DNA from: Macrostomum hystrix
Lineage: Eukaryota > Platyhelminthes > Macrostomidae
Reading direction: 5' to 3'
NCBI GenBank assembly: GCA_950097015.1
Contig: CATNEN010000025.1
Span: forward strand, 5,260,001-5,324,000
DNA length: 64,000 nucleotides
The notes under the pieces were generated by a model. That model did not search any database. It was not told where the DNA came from and saw only the letters and a program-made list of their open reading frames with translations. Position 1 is the stretch's first letter; each line of letters opens with the position of its first letter. Shown piece by piece: positions 36,394-47,691 of the stretch. The position numbers and the translations under genes are program-made.

Positions 36394-39300
36394 TAATCTA
36401 CGATAATCAACGATAATCAACCAATAATCAACGAATAATCTACGATAATCTACGATAATCTACGATAATCTACTATAATCTACTATAATCTTCGATAATC
36501 AACGATAATCTACGATAATCTACGATAATCTACTATAATCTACTATAATCTACGATAATCAACGATAATCTACGATAATCAACGAATAATCTACGATAAT
36601 CTACGATAATCTATGATAATCTACGATAATATACGATAATCTACGATAATCTACTATAATCTACTATAATCTACGATAATCAACGATAATCTACGATAAT
36701 CTACGATAATCAACGAATAATCTACGAATAATCTACGATAATCTACGATAATCAACGAATAAGCTACGATTATCTACGATAATCTACGATAATCTACAAT
36801 AATCTACGATAATCTACGATAATCTACAACAATCTACGATAATCAACGAATAATCTACGATAATCTACGATAATCTACGATAATCTACAACAATCTACGA
36901 TAATCAACGAATAATCTACAATAATCTAGGATAATCTACGATAATCAACGAATAATCTACGATAATCTACGATAATCTACAATAATCTACGATTATCAAC
37001 GAATAATCAACGAATAATCTACAATAATCTACGATAATCAACGAACAATCTACGATAATCTACGATAATCTACGATAATCAACGAATAATCTACGATAAT
37101 CAACGAATAATCTACGATAATCTACGATAATCTACAATAATCTACGATAATCAACGAACAATCTACGATAATCTACGATAATCTACGATAATCAACGAAT
37201 AATCTACGATAATCAACGATAATCTACGATAATCTACAACAATCTACGATAATCAACGAATAATCTACAATAATCTAGGATAATCTACGATAATCAACGA
37301 ATAATCTACGACTATCTACGATAATCTACAATAATCTACGATTATCAACGAATAATCTACGACTATCTACGATAATCTACAATAATCTACGATTATCAAC
37401 GAATAATCTACGATTATCTACAATAATCTACGATAATCAACGAATAATCTACGACTATCTACGATAATCAACGAATAATCTACAATAATCTACGATAATC
37501 AACGAACAATCTACGATAATCTACGATAATCTACAATAATCTACGATAATCAACGAACAATCTACGATAATCTACGATAATCTACGATAATCTACGATAA
37601 TCTACGATAATCAACGAATAATCTACGAATAATCTACGATAATCTACGATAATCAACGAATAAGCTACGATTATCTACGATAATCTACGATAATCTACGA
37701 TAATCTACGATAATCTACGATAATCTACGATAATCTACGATAATCTACGATAATCTACGATAATCTACGATTATCTACGATAATCTACGATTATCTACGA
37801 TAATCTACGATAATCTACGATAATCTACGATTATCTACAATAATCTACAATAATCAACGAATAATCTACGATAATCTACGATAATCAACGAATAATCTAC
37901 GATGATCTACGATAATCTACGATAATCTACAATAATCTACAATAATCAACGAATAATCTACAATAATCTACGATTATCAACGAATAATCAACGAATAATC
38001 TACAATAATCTACGATTATCAACGAATAATCAACGAATAATCTACAATAATCTACGATAATCAACGAATAATCTACGATAATCTACGATAATCTACGATA
38101 ATCTACGATAATCTACGATAATCTACGATAATCTACAATAATCAACGAATAATCTACAATAATCTACGATTATCAACGAATAATCTACGATAATCAACGA
38201 ATAAGCTACGATTATCTACGATAATCTACGATAATCTACGATAATCTACGATAATCAACGAATAATCTACGAATAATCTACGATAATCTACGATAATCAA
38301 CGAATAAGCTACGATTATCTACGATAATCTACGATAATCTACGATAATCTACGATAATCTACGATAATCTACGATAATCTACGATAATCTACGATAATCT
38401 ACGATAATCTACGATTATCTACGATAATCTACGATTATCTACGATAATCTACGATAATCTACGATAATCTACGATTATCTACAATAATCTACAATAATCA
38501 ACGAATAATCTACGATAATCTACGATAATCAACGAATAATCTACGATGATCTACGATAATCTACGATAATCTACAATAATCTACAATAATCAACGAATAA
38601 TCTACAATAATCTACGATTATCAACGAATAATCAACGAATAATCTACAATAATCTACGATTATCAACGAATAATCAACGAATAATCTACAATAATCTACG
38701 ATAATCAACGAATAATCTACGATAATCTACGATAATCTACGATAATCTACGATAATCTACGATAATCTACGATAATCTACAATAATCAACGAATAATCTA
38801 CAATAATCTACGATTATCAACGAATAATCTACGATAATCAACGAATAAGCTACGATTATCTACGATAATCTACGATAATCTACAATAATCTACGATAATC
38901 TACGATAATCTACGATAATCTACAATAATCTACGATAATCAACGAATAATCTACGATGATCTACGATAATCTACGATAATCTACGATAATCTACGATAAT
39001 CTACGATAATCTACGATAATCTACGATAATCTACGATAATCTACAATAATCTACGATAATCAACGAATAATCTACAATAATCTACGATTATCAACGAATA
39101 ATCAACGAATAATCTACAATAATCTACGATAATCAACGAATAATCTACGATAATCTACGATAATCTACAATAATCTACAATAATCAACGAATAATCTACG
39201 ATAATCTACGATAATCAACGAATAATCTACGATGATCTACGATAATCTACGATAATCTACAATAATCTACAATAATCAACGAATAATCTACGATAATCTA

Positions 39301-39880
39301 CGATAATCAACGAATAATCTACGATAATCTACAATAATCTACGATAATCTACGATAATCTACGATAATCTACGATAATCTACGATAATCTACGATTATCT
39401 ACAATAATCTACAATAATCAACGAATAATCTACGATAATCTACGATAATCAACGAATAATCTACGATGATCTACGATAATCTACGATAATCTACAATAAT
39501 CTACAATAATCAACGAATAATCTACGATAATCTACAATAATCTACGATAATCTACGATAATCTACAATAATCAACGAATAATCTACGATAATCTACAATA
39601 ATCTACGATAATCTACGATAATCTACGATAATCTACGATAATCTACGATAATCTACGATAATCTACAATAATCTACAATAATCTACGATAATCTACTATA
39701 ATCTACAATAATCTACGATAATCTATAATAATCCAGGATAATCCATGACAATCTACGATAATTTATGATAATCCATGACAGTTCATGATAAGCTTCGATA
39801 ATCTTTGATAATCCACAATTATCTCCGATTATCTATGATAATCCAAGCTAACCGACGATAATCTACGATAGTCTACGATA
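36394..39880. repeat. Large 10/11-bp minisatellite (about 3.5 kb)
   Basis: The basic unit is AATCTACGAT (10 bp), mixed with the 11-bp AATCAACGAAT and point variants (ACAAT, ACTAT, ACGATTATC, AAGCTACG). Higher-order copies exist: a block beginning near 37610 recurs 644 bp to the right (landmarks TAAGCTACG at 37661/38305 and 38202/38846; GATGATC at 37901/38545). The right edge from about 39700 decays. Stops are frequent (TAATC), so no long ORF appears. Confidence 0.96.
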
Positions 39881-40485
39881 AATATATAAACGAAAATTTT
39901 TTAAATTTCATTTTCGAGTCTTTTACCTTAGCATTTCAGTTTAATCAGAAGCCATTGAACCATTGCGACTATTTCCGAACGAATGATTCCGAAGCGAATT
40001 CTGTATTTTATTGACCCTGCTCTGGGGCCAATGTGTGATGTTTGAGTATACACACACACATACACCACATGTGCCCGCTGAGAATTTACCAGTTCAACCA
40101 TTACTTCGTTATTAATTTTTCTAATACACACACTCACACAAAAATATTCGTCCGGCGAAAAAAGCGAAAAACTGAAATCTTCCACCAGCATCTCAGCCTG
40201 GAATCCCATTTGGGAATTGAGGGAATTGAGTAGGGATAGAAGAGTAGAGAGAGGAACCACTGCTCCAGTGGGATAAGATCCCCTTGATTGGAGGTCAAGC
40301 AGAACCGGGTCAGTGCGGCGGGTTAAGGCAAGATTGGACTTCTTATAAAATTTACGACGAAAGTATAACAAAATTATGAAATTTATAAAATATATTTATT
40401 CTTTTTTAAATGCTTTGTCACAGATTGTCAAATGACATTTCTCATCATTTTCTCACCACCTTTCTTGTGACAACTAAAAATATCA
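39881..40485. other. Spacer, no gene seen
   Basis: Contains a CA-rich patch (40048-40063). A weak tRNA-like stretch at 40251-40310 (GCTCCAGTGGGATAAGATC) lacks a matching box B. The 147-codon minus ORF (39928-40371) has no recognisable domain. Confidence 0.45.
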
Positions 40486-41265
40486 CCCTTTTCCATCATC
40501 ATATCCCACTCGTCTCCCTCATCAGATCTCACCGCTATTTATTGTCGAATCTCATCCATTCTTTCTTTAAATCTCACCCTGATCTGACGTCGAATCTCAA
40601 CTTCTCCCTCAACAAATCTCACCATTCTCCATCATCAGATCTCAAGCTTCATCATCGTCATATCTCACCCTTCTCTTTAGTCATACCTCAACCTTCTCCA
40701 TCATCAAATATCACCCTTTATAACGTCAAATCTCACCCTTCTACCTCATTATATCTCACCCTTCTACCTCATTATATCTCACCCTTCTACCTCACTATAT
40801 CTCACACTTCTCACTCACTATATCTCACACTTCTCACTCACTATATCTCACACTTCTCCCTCATTATATCTCACACTTCTCAATCACTATATCTCACACT
40901 TCTCCCTCATTATATCTCACACTTCTCACTCACTATATCTCACACTTCTCACTCATTATATCTCACACTTCTCACTCACTATATCTCACACTTCTCACTC
41001 ACTATATCTCACACTTCTCACTCACTATATCTCACACTTCTCACTCACTATATCTCACACTTCTCCCTCATTATATCTCACACTTCTCACTCATTATATC
41101 TCACACTTCTCACTCACTATATCTCACACTTCTCACTCATTATATCTCACACTTCTCACTCACTATATCTCACACTTCTCCCTCATTATATCTCACACTT
41201 CTCACTCACTATATCTCACACTTCTCACTCACTATATCTCACACTTCTCACTCATTATATCTCAC
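40486..41265. repeat. 23-bp pyrimidine-rich minisatellite
   Basis: Degenerate from about 40486 and regular from about 40731. Each unit contains TATATCTCACACTTCTCACT followed by CAC or CAT. Variants CCCTCAT and CAATCAC occur. Because 23 is not a multiple of three, one cyclic peptide is read through a 287-codon ORF. This is an artefact. Confidence 0.93.
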
Positions 41266-41864
41266 GTAACTAAAAATATTCGCAGCTAAAGCACACTGTC
41301 CTATTGATTTCAACCAAGTTTCGATTTTAACCAAGGCTTTTGTCAGACCCTCAGACTAGCGAGAACACAGACAACGAGATTAATTCTAATCCTTAACTCC
41401 GCAGGTTGATCGATGCGCCGCATTATCTGCGCTATGCATATACTTTCTGGCCATGTGTAGTTAGTCTAAACACTGTTCTGAAGGGGTTTTCGCCATAAAC
41501 TAAAAGATTAAGATTAAGAAAAAAGTGAAAGCCACCTTCCGCCTACCCCAATGAGTGAAGAGTGACTCATGGTGATAAACGATTTTAATCAGCGAACTGG
41601 TCAGTATGGAAGCGGGTAATATACCGATCGTAAATACATTATGCGCTACTGCTGCATCCCAAATCCTTTTACTATTTATTTCCTCTCACTTAGATTATTG
41701 CCCGCCTAAGATGGCAATCAAGAGGTTAAAGAATTGAGTCCGCAGCCCCCAACTAGCGCGTCTGCTGGTGACTCAGCTTCCGGCGCTGGGAATCCACTCT
41801 GCCATGTCTTCATCACAATTTATTCCAACGAAAGTTGGGGGAGCCGCCCGTCCGTCTCCCAGAT
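41266..41864. other. Spacer, no gene seen
   Basis: Unique sequence between two pyrimidine-rich arrays. No feature recognised. Confidence 0.5.
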
Positions 41865-42505
41865 TGTCCCCCTCTCCCATCTCCACGCCTCATCACACTA
41901 ACACCCCTTCCTTCCCTCATCCCTCCTACCCCATCTCCCCTCTCCCCTCTGACCTATCTCCTCCCATCTCTCCACTCCCAACTCACCCTCTCCTATCTCA
42001 CCTGTCTAATTTATCCCTCTCCCATCTCTCCCTCTCCCATCTCTCCCTCTCCCATCTCTCCCTCTCCCATCTCTCCCTCTCCCATCTCTCCCTCTCCCAT
42101 CTCTCCCTCTCCCATCTCTCCCTCTCCCATCTCTCCCTCTCCCATCTCTCCCTCTCCCATCTCTCCCTCTCCCATCTCTCCCTCTCCCATCTCTCCCTCT
42201 CCCATCTCTCCCTCTCCCATCTCTCCCTCTCCCATCTCTCCCTCTCCCATCTCTCCCTCTCCCATCTCTCCCTCTCCCATCTCTCCCTCTCCCATCTCTC
42301 CCTCTCTCATCTCAACTGTCTAATCTATCCCTCTCCCATCTCCCTCTCCCATCTCACCTGTCTAATCTATCCCTCTCCCATCTCTCTGTCTCCCATCTCA
42401 CCTGTCTAATCTATCCCGCTCCCATCCCTCCCTCTAACATCACCCTCTCCCATCTCTCCTCTAAAATCTCTCCCTTTCCCATCTCTCCATCTCCTATCTC
42501 CTCAT
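41865..42505. repeat. 15-bp pyrimidine-rich minisatellite
   Basis: A core of about twenty near-perfect copies of CCCTCTCCCATCTCT spans 42010-42305, with degenerate related sequence on both sides. Its near-perfect homogeneity contrasts with the other arrays and suggests recent expansion. Pentapeptide ORFs on both strands (SPSPI, GEMGE) are artefacts. Confidence 0.95.
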
Positions 42506-43110
42506 TTGGGTAAAATACGAGTTTTATTTCGTAGTTCAATTTCAATTTTGGCATAATTCCATTTTTTAGGCCAGCTAAATGGACAGGAATTGAACATTCC
42601 TGTTTAGTCAGAAACAGATTGCCAGATCTTTGGCTCCGTAAAACTGCTTACTCACCTGTCGTCTTATAAATCCAGGGCATTTCTAAACAACACTGAACAT
42701 CAGAGTGAATTTAGCACCAAAATTGTGTTCTATTTTTGAAACATCTTTATTTAAATTATATTAGCGAATCTTTGAAAATGACATTCATTCAATTAATACT
42801 GAACGTAAATAACGTACAGTAAGTTTTTGTTTATCTTTAAGTGTCATTTCGTTTTGTTTGTGTAAGGCTTTAGAGAAAGTTAAAGATTAGATTTAATTTC
42901 AAAGTCTCAGAAACATGGAAATTTAAGTTTAAAAATACTTTTGGATGTGATAAACTTAGTCTTAGTAATGTAAAGCAAGCATTTTAAATACGAGCTACAA
43001 ACTAAGGGTCACAATTCACTGTTTGCAAAGGACAGCTACATATAATTCAAGTTTTAATTTTTATCCCTCTTGACAAAATTAATCAGGTCAAAAATGAGAA
43101 TATTAGCCTC
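42506..43110. other. AT-rich spacer, no gene seen
   Basis: AT-rich unique sequence between the 15-bp array and a SINE. Nothing recognised. Confidence 0.5.
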
Positions 43111-43335
43111 AAGGCTGCGTACGGCTGTTCAGTCCATGGACTGGGGGGCGCCACACCCACCTTCAATTATCCCAGCCGATGCTGGTACCAATTTAACAGC
43201 TGGGTGAACTGAAGTAACGCAGGGTTAAGTGTGTTGCTAACGGACACAAATGGTACAATGGAGTCGGGAATCGAACCCCCGACCTTCAAGTCGTGAGTCC
43301 GACGCTCTAACCACTAGGCTACAACCCACTGCATA
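43111..43335 (-). mobile_element. SINE-A copy with intact pol III promoter
   Basis: On the minus strand the head carries perfect matches to both boxes: TAGCCTAGTGG (43311-43321) and GGTTCGATTCC (43267-43277), at normal tRNA spacing. The body follows, with GTTCACCCAGCTGTTAAATT and AGTCCATGGACTGAACAGCC. The element ends near 43111. It is the best-preserved head in the window. Confidence 0.88.
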
Positions 43336-45082
43336 GAATTCGTTCGGATATGGAAGATAGAAAATTGTCGATAAAAAAAGAAAATGGGAAAGAAACAATT
43401 TTTATCCATTTTTCATTCTTAACGAGAACGGACAGTAAAATAATCCCCAGCCAGTTGCCAATGGCAACCAATGGAATTGCCTCACTTTTATAACTTAAAG
43501 AATTTCCGCGCATCATTCCTTCTATTGCAAATTGAACGCTGGCTGACCAAGTCAAAATAAATTATCATTTCCGAGCCAACTCAGCTGCCTGGACTCGAGG
43601 CGGGGGAGATTTTTGGGACTTAGAATTTCCTGATTTCTGCTCATCAGGCCTCCTCAATCCCCCGCCGCTGCTGCTAGTGAATTGGAGTCACACAAATTAT
43701 CCCCCCTCCCGTCAGATTCGGAACCTTCCCCTTTCTTATCTTCACTCATAAAGCGCAATTTCGATTCTTTCTGGCACTGCAAGCCATAAAGCCTTGAGCC
43801 CCCTGCTCTAATTTCATCCCCTCTGCAATGACGCAATTCTCTTTAACTATCTGGGGTCTAGGGCCGCACAATTCTCGTATAGAAAAGAGGATTTTCAAAT
43901 CCCCAAACCGGGGATAACCGAGTTATGACGCTAGCATAGGATGAGTAGGAATGGGATATTGGGAAGATTGTCCCTTGCAGCTGGCAGTTAACGTAATACG
44001 CAGGGAAACGTATTTTACTCCTCGCAAAACGAAAAAACTCGAAAAGCTGCATTTTTGTTTGAAAAAAAATGCTGAAGAGAAGCAGTTAATTTTGGAGAAA
44101 CATCAAAACATTGCACAACTATAGGGCGTCAAAACTAAGAAACGAAAGCAACAACAACAAAAAATGCAGAAAACAACATCATAAACTATCGGAAAAGCCA
44201 GTAAGCTGGACAGAAGTTGAATAGCTGTTCGGCTGAGCCAACCGGAACTGACTTAGGCAAGCAAGCGTTCGTGTCAGCTGTCAGAATACCTAAGGTAGCA
44301 ACAGCGCGATGTTCCTGACAATTTCAGGCCAACTGCTGCTCCTAGCCTACCAAGAGGTCCTTCGGCAGCTGCCGCGGTTTTCTAGGAAGCTGTGCAGTCT
44401 GCGGGGTCAGCCGTGCCCTAAGCTGGCCTTTCTATGCACCAACCTCCAGTGCGCACTTATTCGCTGCATCAATGAATTGCAGCTTGAAAATCTAAGCAGC
44501 AGATCGAAATCTTAGAAAGCTCATTTTCGAGGAACTCGCTGCCCCGATGCTTCAACGCATACGACTAGCGTCACGTTGTCGCGCGCAAACTGTCTCACTC
44601 TGCTGTCACTCCAGAAACAGATTTTAATATGCCTCGCCTCCTCTGCAACCAAATTCTGTTCGCAGCTGGAGGCAAATAGAGTTTGTCGCTTTGGTCCTGC
44701 CTGGGTTCGACTGCGTGACTTGCCTTGTTGACACGGGCCCCGAATGCTGCGAAAGCTGCTGTTTCTACTGACACTTCCAGCTGTCCACCCGGTCTATACC
44801 ACTTTCACTTACTCATCCGATCTGGCGTAATAGTTCTGCCATTCCTAGCACTTCTTGTGGGATTTCACATTCTGACAATCTAAGACCGCAAAATGTTTCT
44901 GACGGAAATATTCAGAATGCCATTTAGTACGAATTCAACATTTAGTACGCATCTAACGTACCCCGTTTATTCATTTATTCTTGGGCAAAGTGTCCATAGA
45001 TATTATTCTTTAACTTGAGCCTTTTATTTTTGGTAGACATAACAAGCGATTAGTTTGTACTGTTGCTACTATTCTATTGCTG
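43336..45082. other. Intergenic DNA, no gene seen
   Basis: ORFs here (43319-43555, 43654-43836, 43858-44052, 44309-44515) have no recognisable domain. The last begins with a hydrophobic stretch (MFLTISGQLLLLAYQ) but has no supporting context and is not called. Confidence 0.45.
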
Positions 45083-45365
45083 TATAATCATAATTTATCA
45101 CACCTGCCTCAATTGGGCCAGATGTACAGCCGACAGCACAGCCGCAGCTCACCGAAGGCTGCGTACGGCTGTTCAGTCCATAGACTGGGGGGACGCCACA
45201 CCCACCTGGAATTACCTCAACTGATGCTGGTACTCATTTAACAGCTGGGTGAACTCAATCAAAGCACTGAGTTACGTGTCTGTCAAAAGGGCAAAAATTG
45301 TTCCAGTGGAGTCGGTAATCGAACCACTGACCTTCAAGTCGTGAGTCCGACGCTCTAACCACTAA
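45083..45365 (-). mobile_element. SINE-A copy joined to C-type tail
   Basis: The minus strand reads AGTGGTTAGAGCGTCGGACT, a degenerate box B region, the full body with AGTCTATGGACTGAACAGCC, and an AT-rich end near 45083. The 5' end of box A is lost at about 45365, where the linker containing CTATTGAGCTAAT joins the C module. Confidence 0.8.
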
Positions 45366-45382
45366 TTTATTAGCTCAATAGA

Positions 45383-45493
45383 ATTTTTTTCAGCACAAGA
45401 CCATGTACTTATTAAATGCCTCCCCAATTGAAATCGTTGTCTATGGCCTAGAACAGCTTTGGACTGCGCTTCAAGGACTCGGATTCGCCACAA
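45383..45493 (-). mobile_element. C-type SINE tail
   Basis: The minus strand reads GAGTCCTTGAAGCGCAGTCC, then CATAGACAACGATTTCAAT, then ATGGTCTTGTGCTG with an A run. It is homologous to 33425-33545. No tRNA head is attached here. Confidence 0.7.
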
Positions 45494-46107
45494 GAAATGA
45501 ATTCTAGTGGGGATTATCTTTTAGTTATGCAGCTCACAGGCTCATTGAGAATCCTGAAGGTTTTTCCCCCAAAAATGTTATTCGGGTCAGAGGTCAACAA
45601 AATGCACAGTTTGGAGCAGACACTGGGGGAGGAGTGCCGTTAGTCAAAACATTTGACATGCAAAAGAGCAATTTTTCCTAATCGATCCTCAATTTATCAA
45701 TATTGATGGCGTTTTTGAAACACAACGCACGCACAGAATCTGAGCTGTTGCTTTAGTTGCATGTTTGAGTCTGAATGAGTCATCGTTGCACGCTTTAAAA
45801 GTACCCGGAAATGTCTCCAGAGAATTGTGCGAATTTTTTTATTCAACTTCACCCCACCCCAAAAAACTGAATCGATGTCTCCAGCCAGTACAGTAAAAAC
45901 TATAATTATGCTCTCCAAGGACTGTGCATGGGTGAGACAAGATGCAGATGAAAATGGATTTCTGGGGGGGGAACGAAGAGAGGCGGCCAGTACTATCTCG
46001 GGCTGACATATGCGCTAATTATTACTTTACGGTGCATAGTAGACCTTGTTGTACGTTCCATACCTGCTGCCACTATGCCTGTTGCGCGTTACATTACCTG
46101 CTGTATT
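45494..46107. other. Spacer, no gene seen
   Basis: Unique sequence. A 112-codon ORF overlapping its right end (45942-46280) runs into a SINE and is not a gene. Confidence 0.5.
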
Positions 46108-46357
46108 TAGCGCGGGTTCTAGTAGTTAGAACGTCGGACTCACGACTTGAAGGTCGGGGGTTCGATTCCCAACTCCACTCCAATCTGCACATGCATAGCA
46201 AGACACATAACTATGCATTGATTCAGTTCACCCAGCTGTTATATGGGTACCAGCGTCCCCCCAGTCCATGGACTGAATAGCCGTACGCAGCTGTCCTGTC
46301 GGCTGCAGATCAGGCCCAATCAGGGAGGGGTAATCAATTATTATTATTATTATTATC
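46108..46357 (+). mobile_element. SINE-A copy with (ATT)n tail
   Basis: The head (TAGTAGTTAGAACGTCGGAC) has a perfect box B GGTTCGATTCC (46159-46169). The full body follows, with GTTCACCCAGCTGTTATATG and AGTCCATGGACTGAATAGCC, then CGGCTGCAGATCAGGCCCAATC and about seven ATT units (46337-46357). This copy defines the family's 3' end and its length of about 250 bp. Confidence 0.88.
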
Positions 46358-47691
46358 CGCTGTAACCACCTGTTGTATGTTCGATTGCGACCGTGTGCTA
46401 CAGGTTTCGTTCAAACCAGTCAGTAAATACACAATGAGAAAAGCCGAGTCACTCTATAACTAAAAGTGAAGAATGGAACGAGCACGAATTGGGAACAGAC
46501 AGAAAGACGTGGGTAAATCTGGATTAAAGGGGCAGCTGCAAGCAACGTCAGTAGCTAAATGGTGAAATAACTCATAACACTCGAGAGCCGAGCACTAAAA
46601 AAGTACAACTCAAATTATATTTTCGGTATAGCATACGGAGAGTTGTTCATTTCAATTTTCGGTCACTTTGTGGGTGGGGGTCGGTTTTTGAGCTATCCAC
46701 ACATTCAGATACCTGAATGTAAAAAATGCATGAATCATTGATGCTGTTGTTGGTTGAGCATAGAGGTCTCGCAACCTGGACCTGTCTGTATGAAGGTGGT
46801 GTACAATGGGAAAAATAGCTGGGTCTGGTTGACGGACACAGAACTATAGTTTGTGTGTGCGGGGGTGCCGACTAGTTTTCCCAAGCCCCATTATTGCCAG
46901 GCTTTGTAACAGGGGTTAGGGGAGGGCAATGAGACGATTGGGAATGAAGCATTTGAGCAGTTTTATAAGACCACCAAATGCGGGGAGGGGTTACTGAGAG
47001 AACAAAGACTACAGGCCACGGCATCTGACGCACAGAGAATGGGAGAGCTTAGATCTGTTATTGATAAAAATCCTGCTAAAAATAAACCACGTGGCTAGCA
47101 GACAAGGTGACTCAGACAAGCCAAGCGAAGGCTTTCAGCGCTTCCTGCTTGGGGCCTTGGGTGGGATTTTTTCCTACTAATTTACTGCTACTGATCATGC
47201 AGCTAGAAATGTACTAACCCGAGTCCCACTGTCTGTCGGGTCATTGCAGGGGGTTCTTTAGGGAGCAGGTGAGTTGGCGAGTTAGGTGGGGGTCTGGTTG
47301 TGTCGCTCTGGCCTCGCAAATGCTGCTTAACACGAATTTCAGCAGGTTGCGTGCCTTGTCTGATCAGGGGCTGAAATCGAGGTTCAACAAATCCGACACT
47401 GACTGCTCAGGGGGATCTGGGGATTCAGCCAGCACGGAAACAACCGGGACCTGAATTAGTCGGAGTGGAAAGTACATTTCAACTCACTCGATTGCTGACT
47501 GGGAACTGGACTGAGTGCGACATTTTAGCCATAAGAGTAGTACTTGCACTCATGTCCTGTGATGCTCGTAAGTTGGATTAACAATTACCATAAAGAGACC
47601 TGTTGAGCACATCTCTAGCTCCCTACTATGTACTGGGTGGATGGCTGGAGTCCCCTGAGTTTCAGCAATTTTTAAGCTACACATCATTTTT
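46358..47691. other. Spacer, no gene seen
   Basis: Unique sequence with only short ORFs that carry no recognisable motif. Confidence 0.5.

Noticed and set aside
36394-39880. CRISPR-like array
   Set aside because: Units are 10-11 bp with no unique spacers and no cas genes. It is a simple minisatellite in animal DNA.
40251-40310. tRNA-like gene (GCTCCAGTGGGATAAGATC)
   Set aside because: Box A resemblance only. Box B is absent and no cloverleaf is evident.
43267-43335. Functional tRNA gene
   Set aside because: The A and B boxes are intact, but no convincing acceptor stem pairs and the sequence continues into a SINE body shared by other copies.
44309-44515. Small secreted protein starting MFLTISGQLLLLAYQ
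   Set aside because: A 68-codon chance ORF with no cleavage site, homology or gene context that I can recognise.
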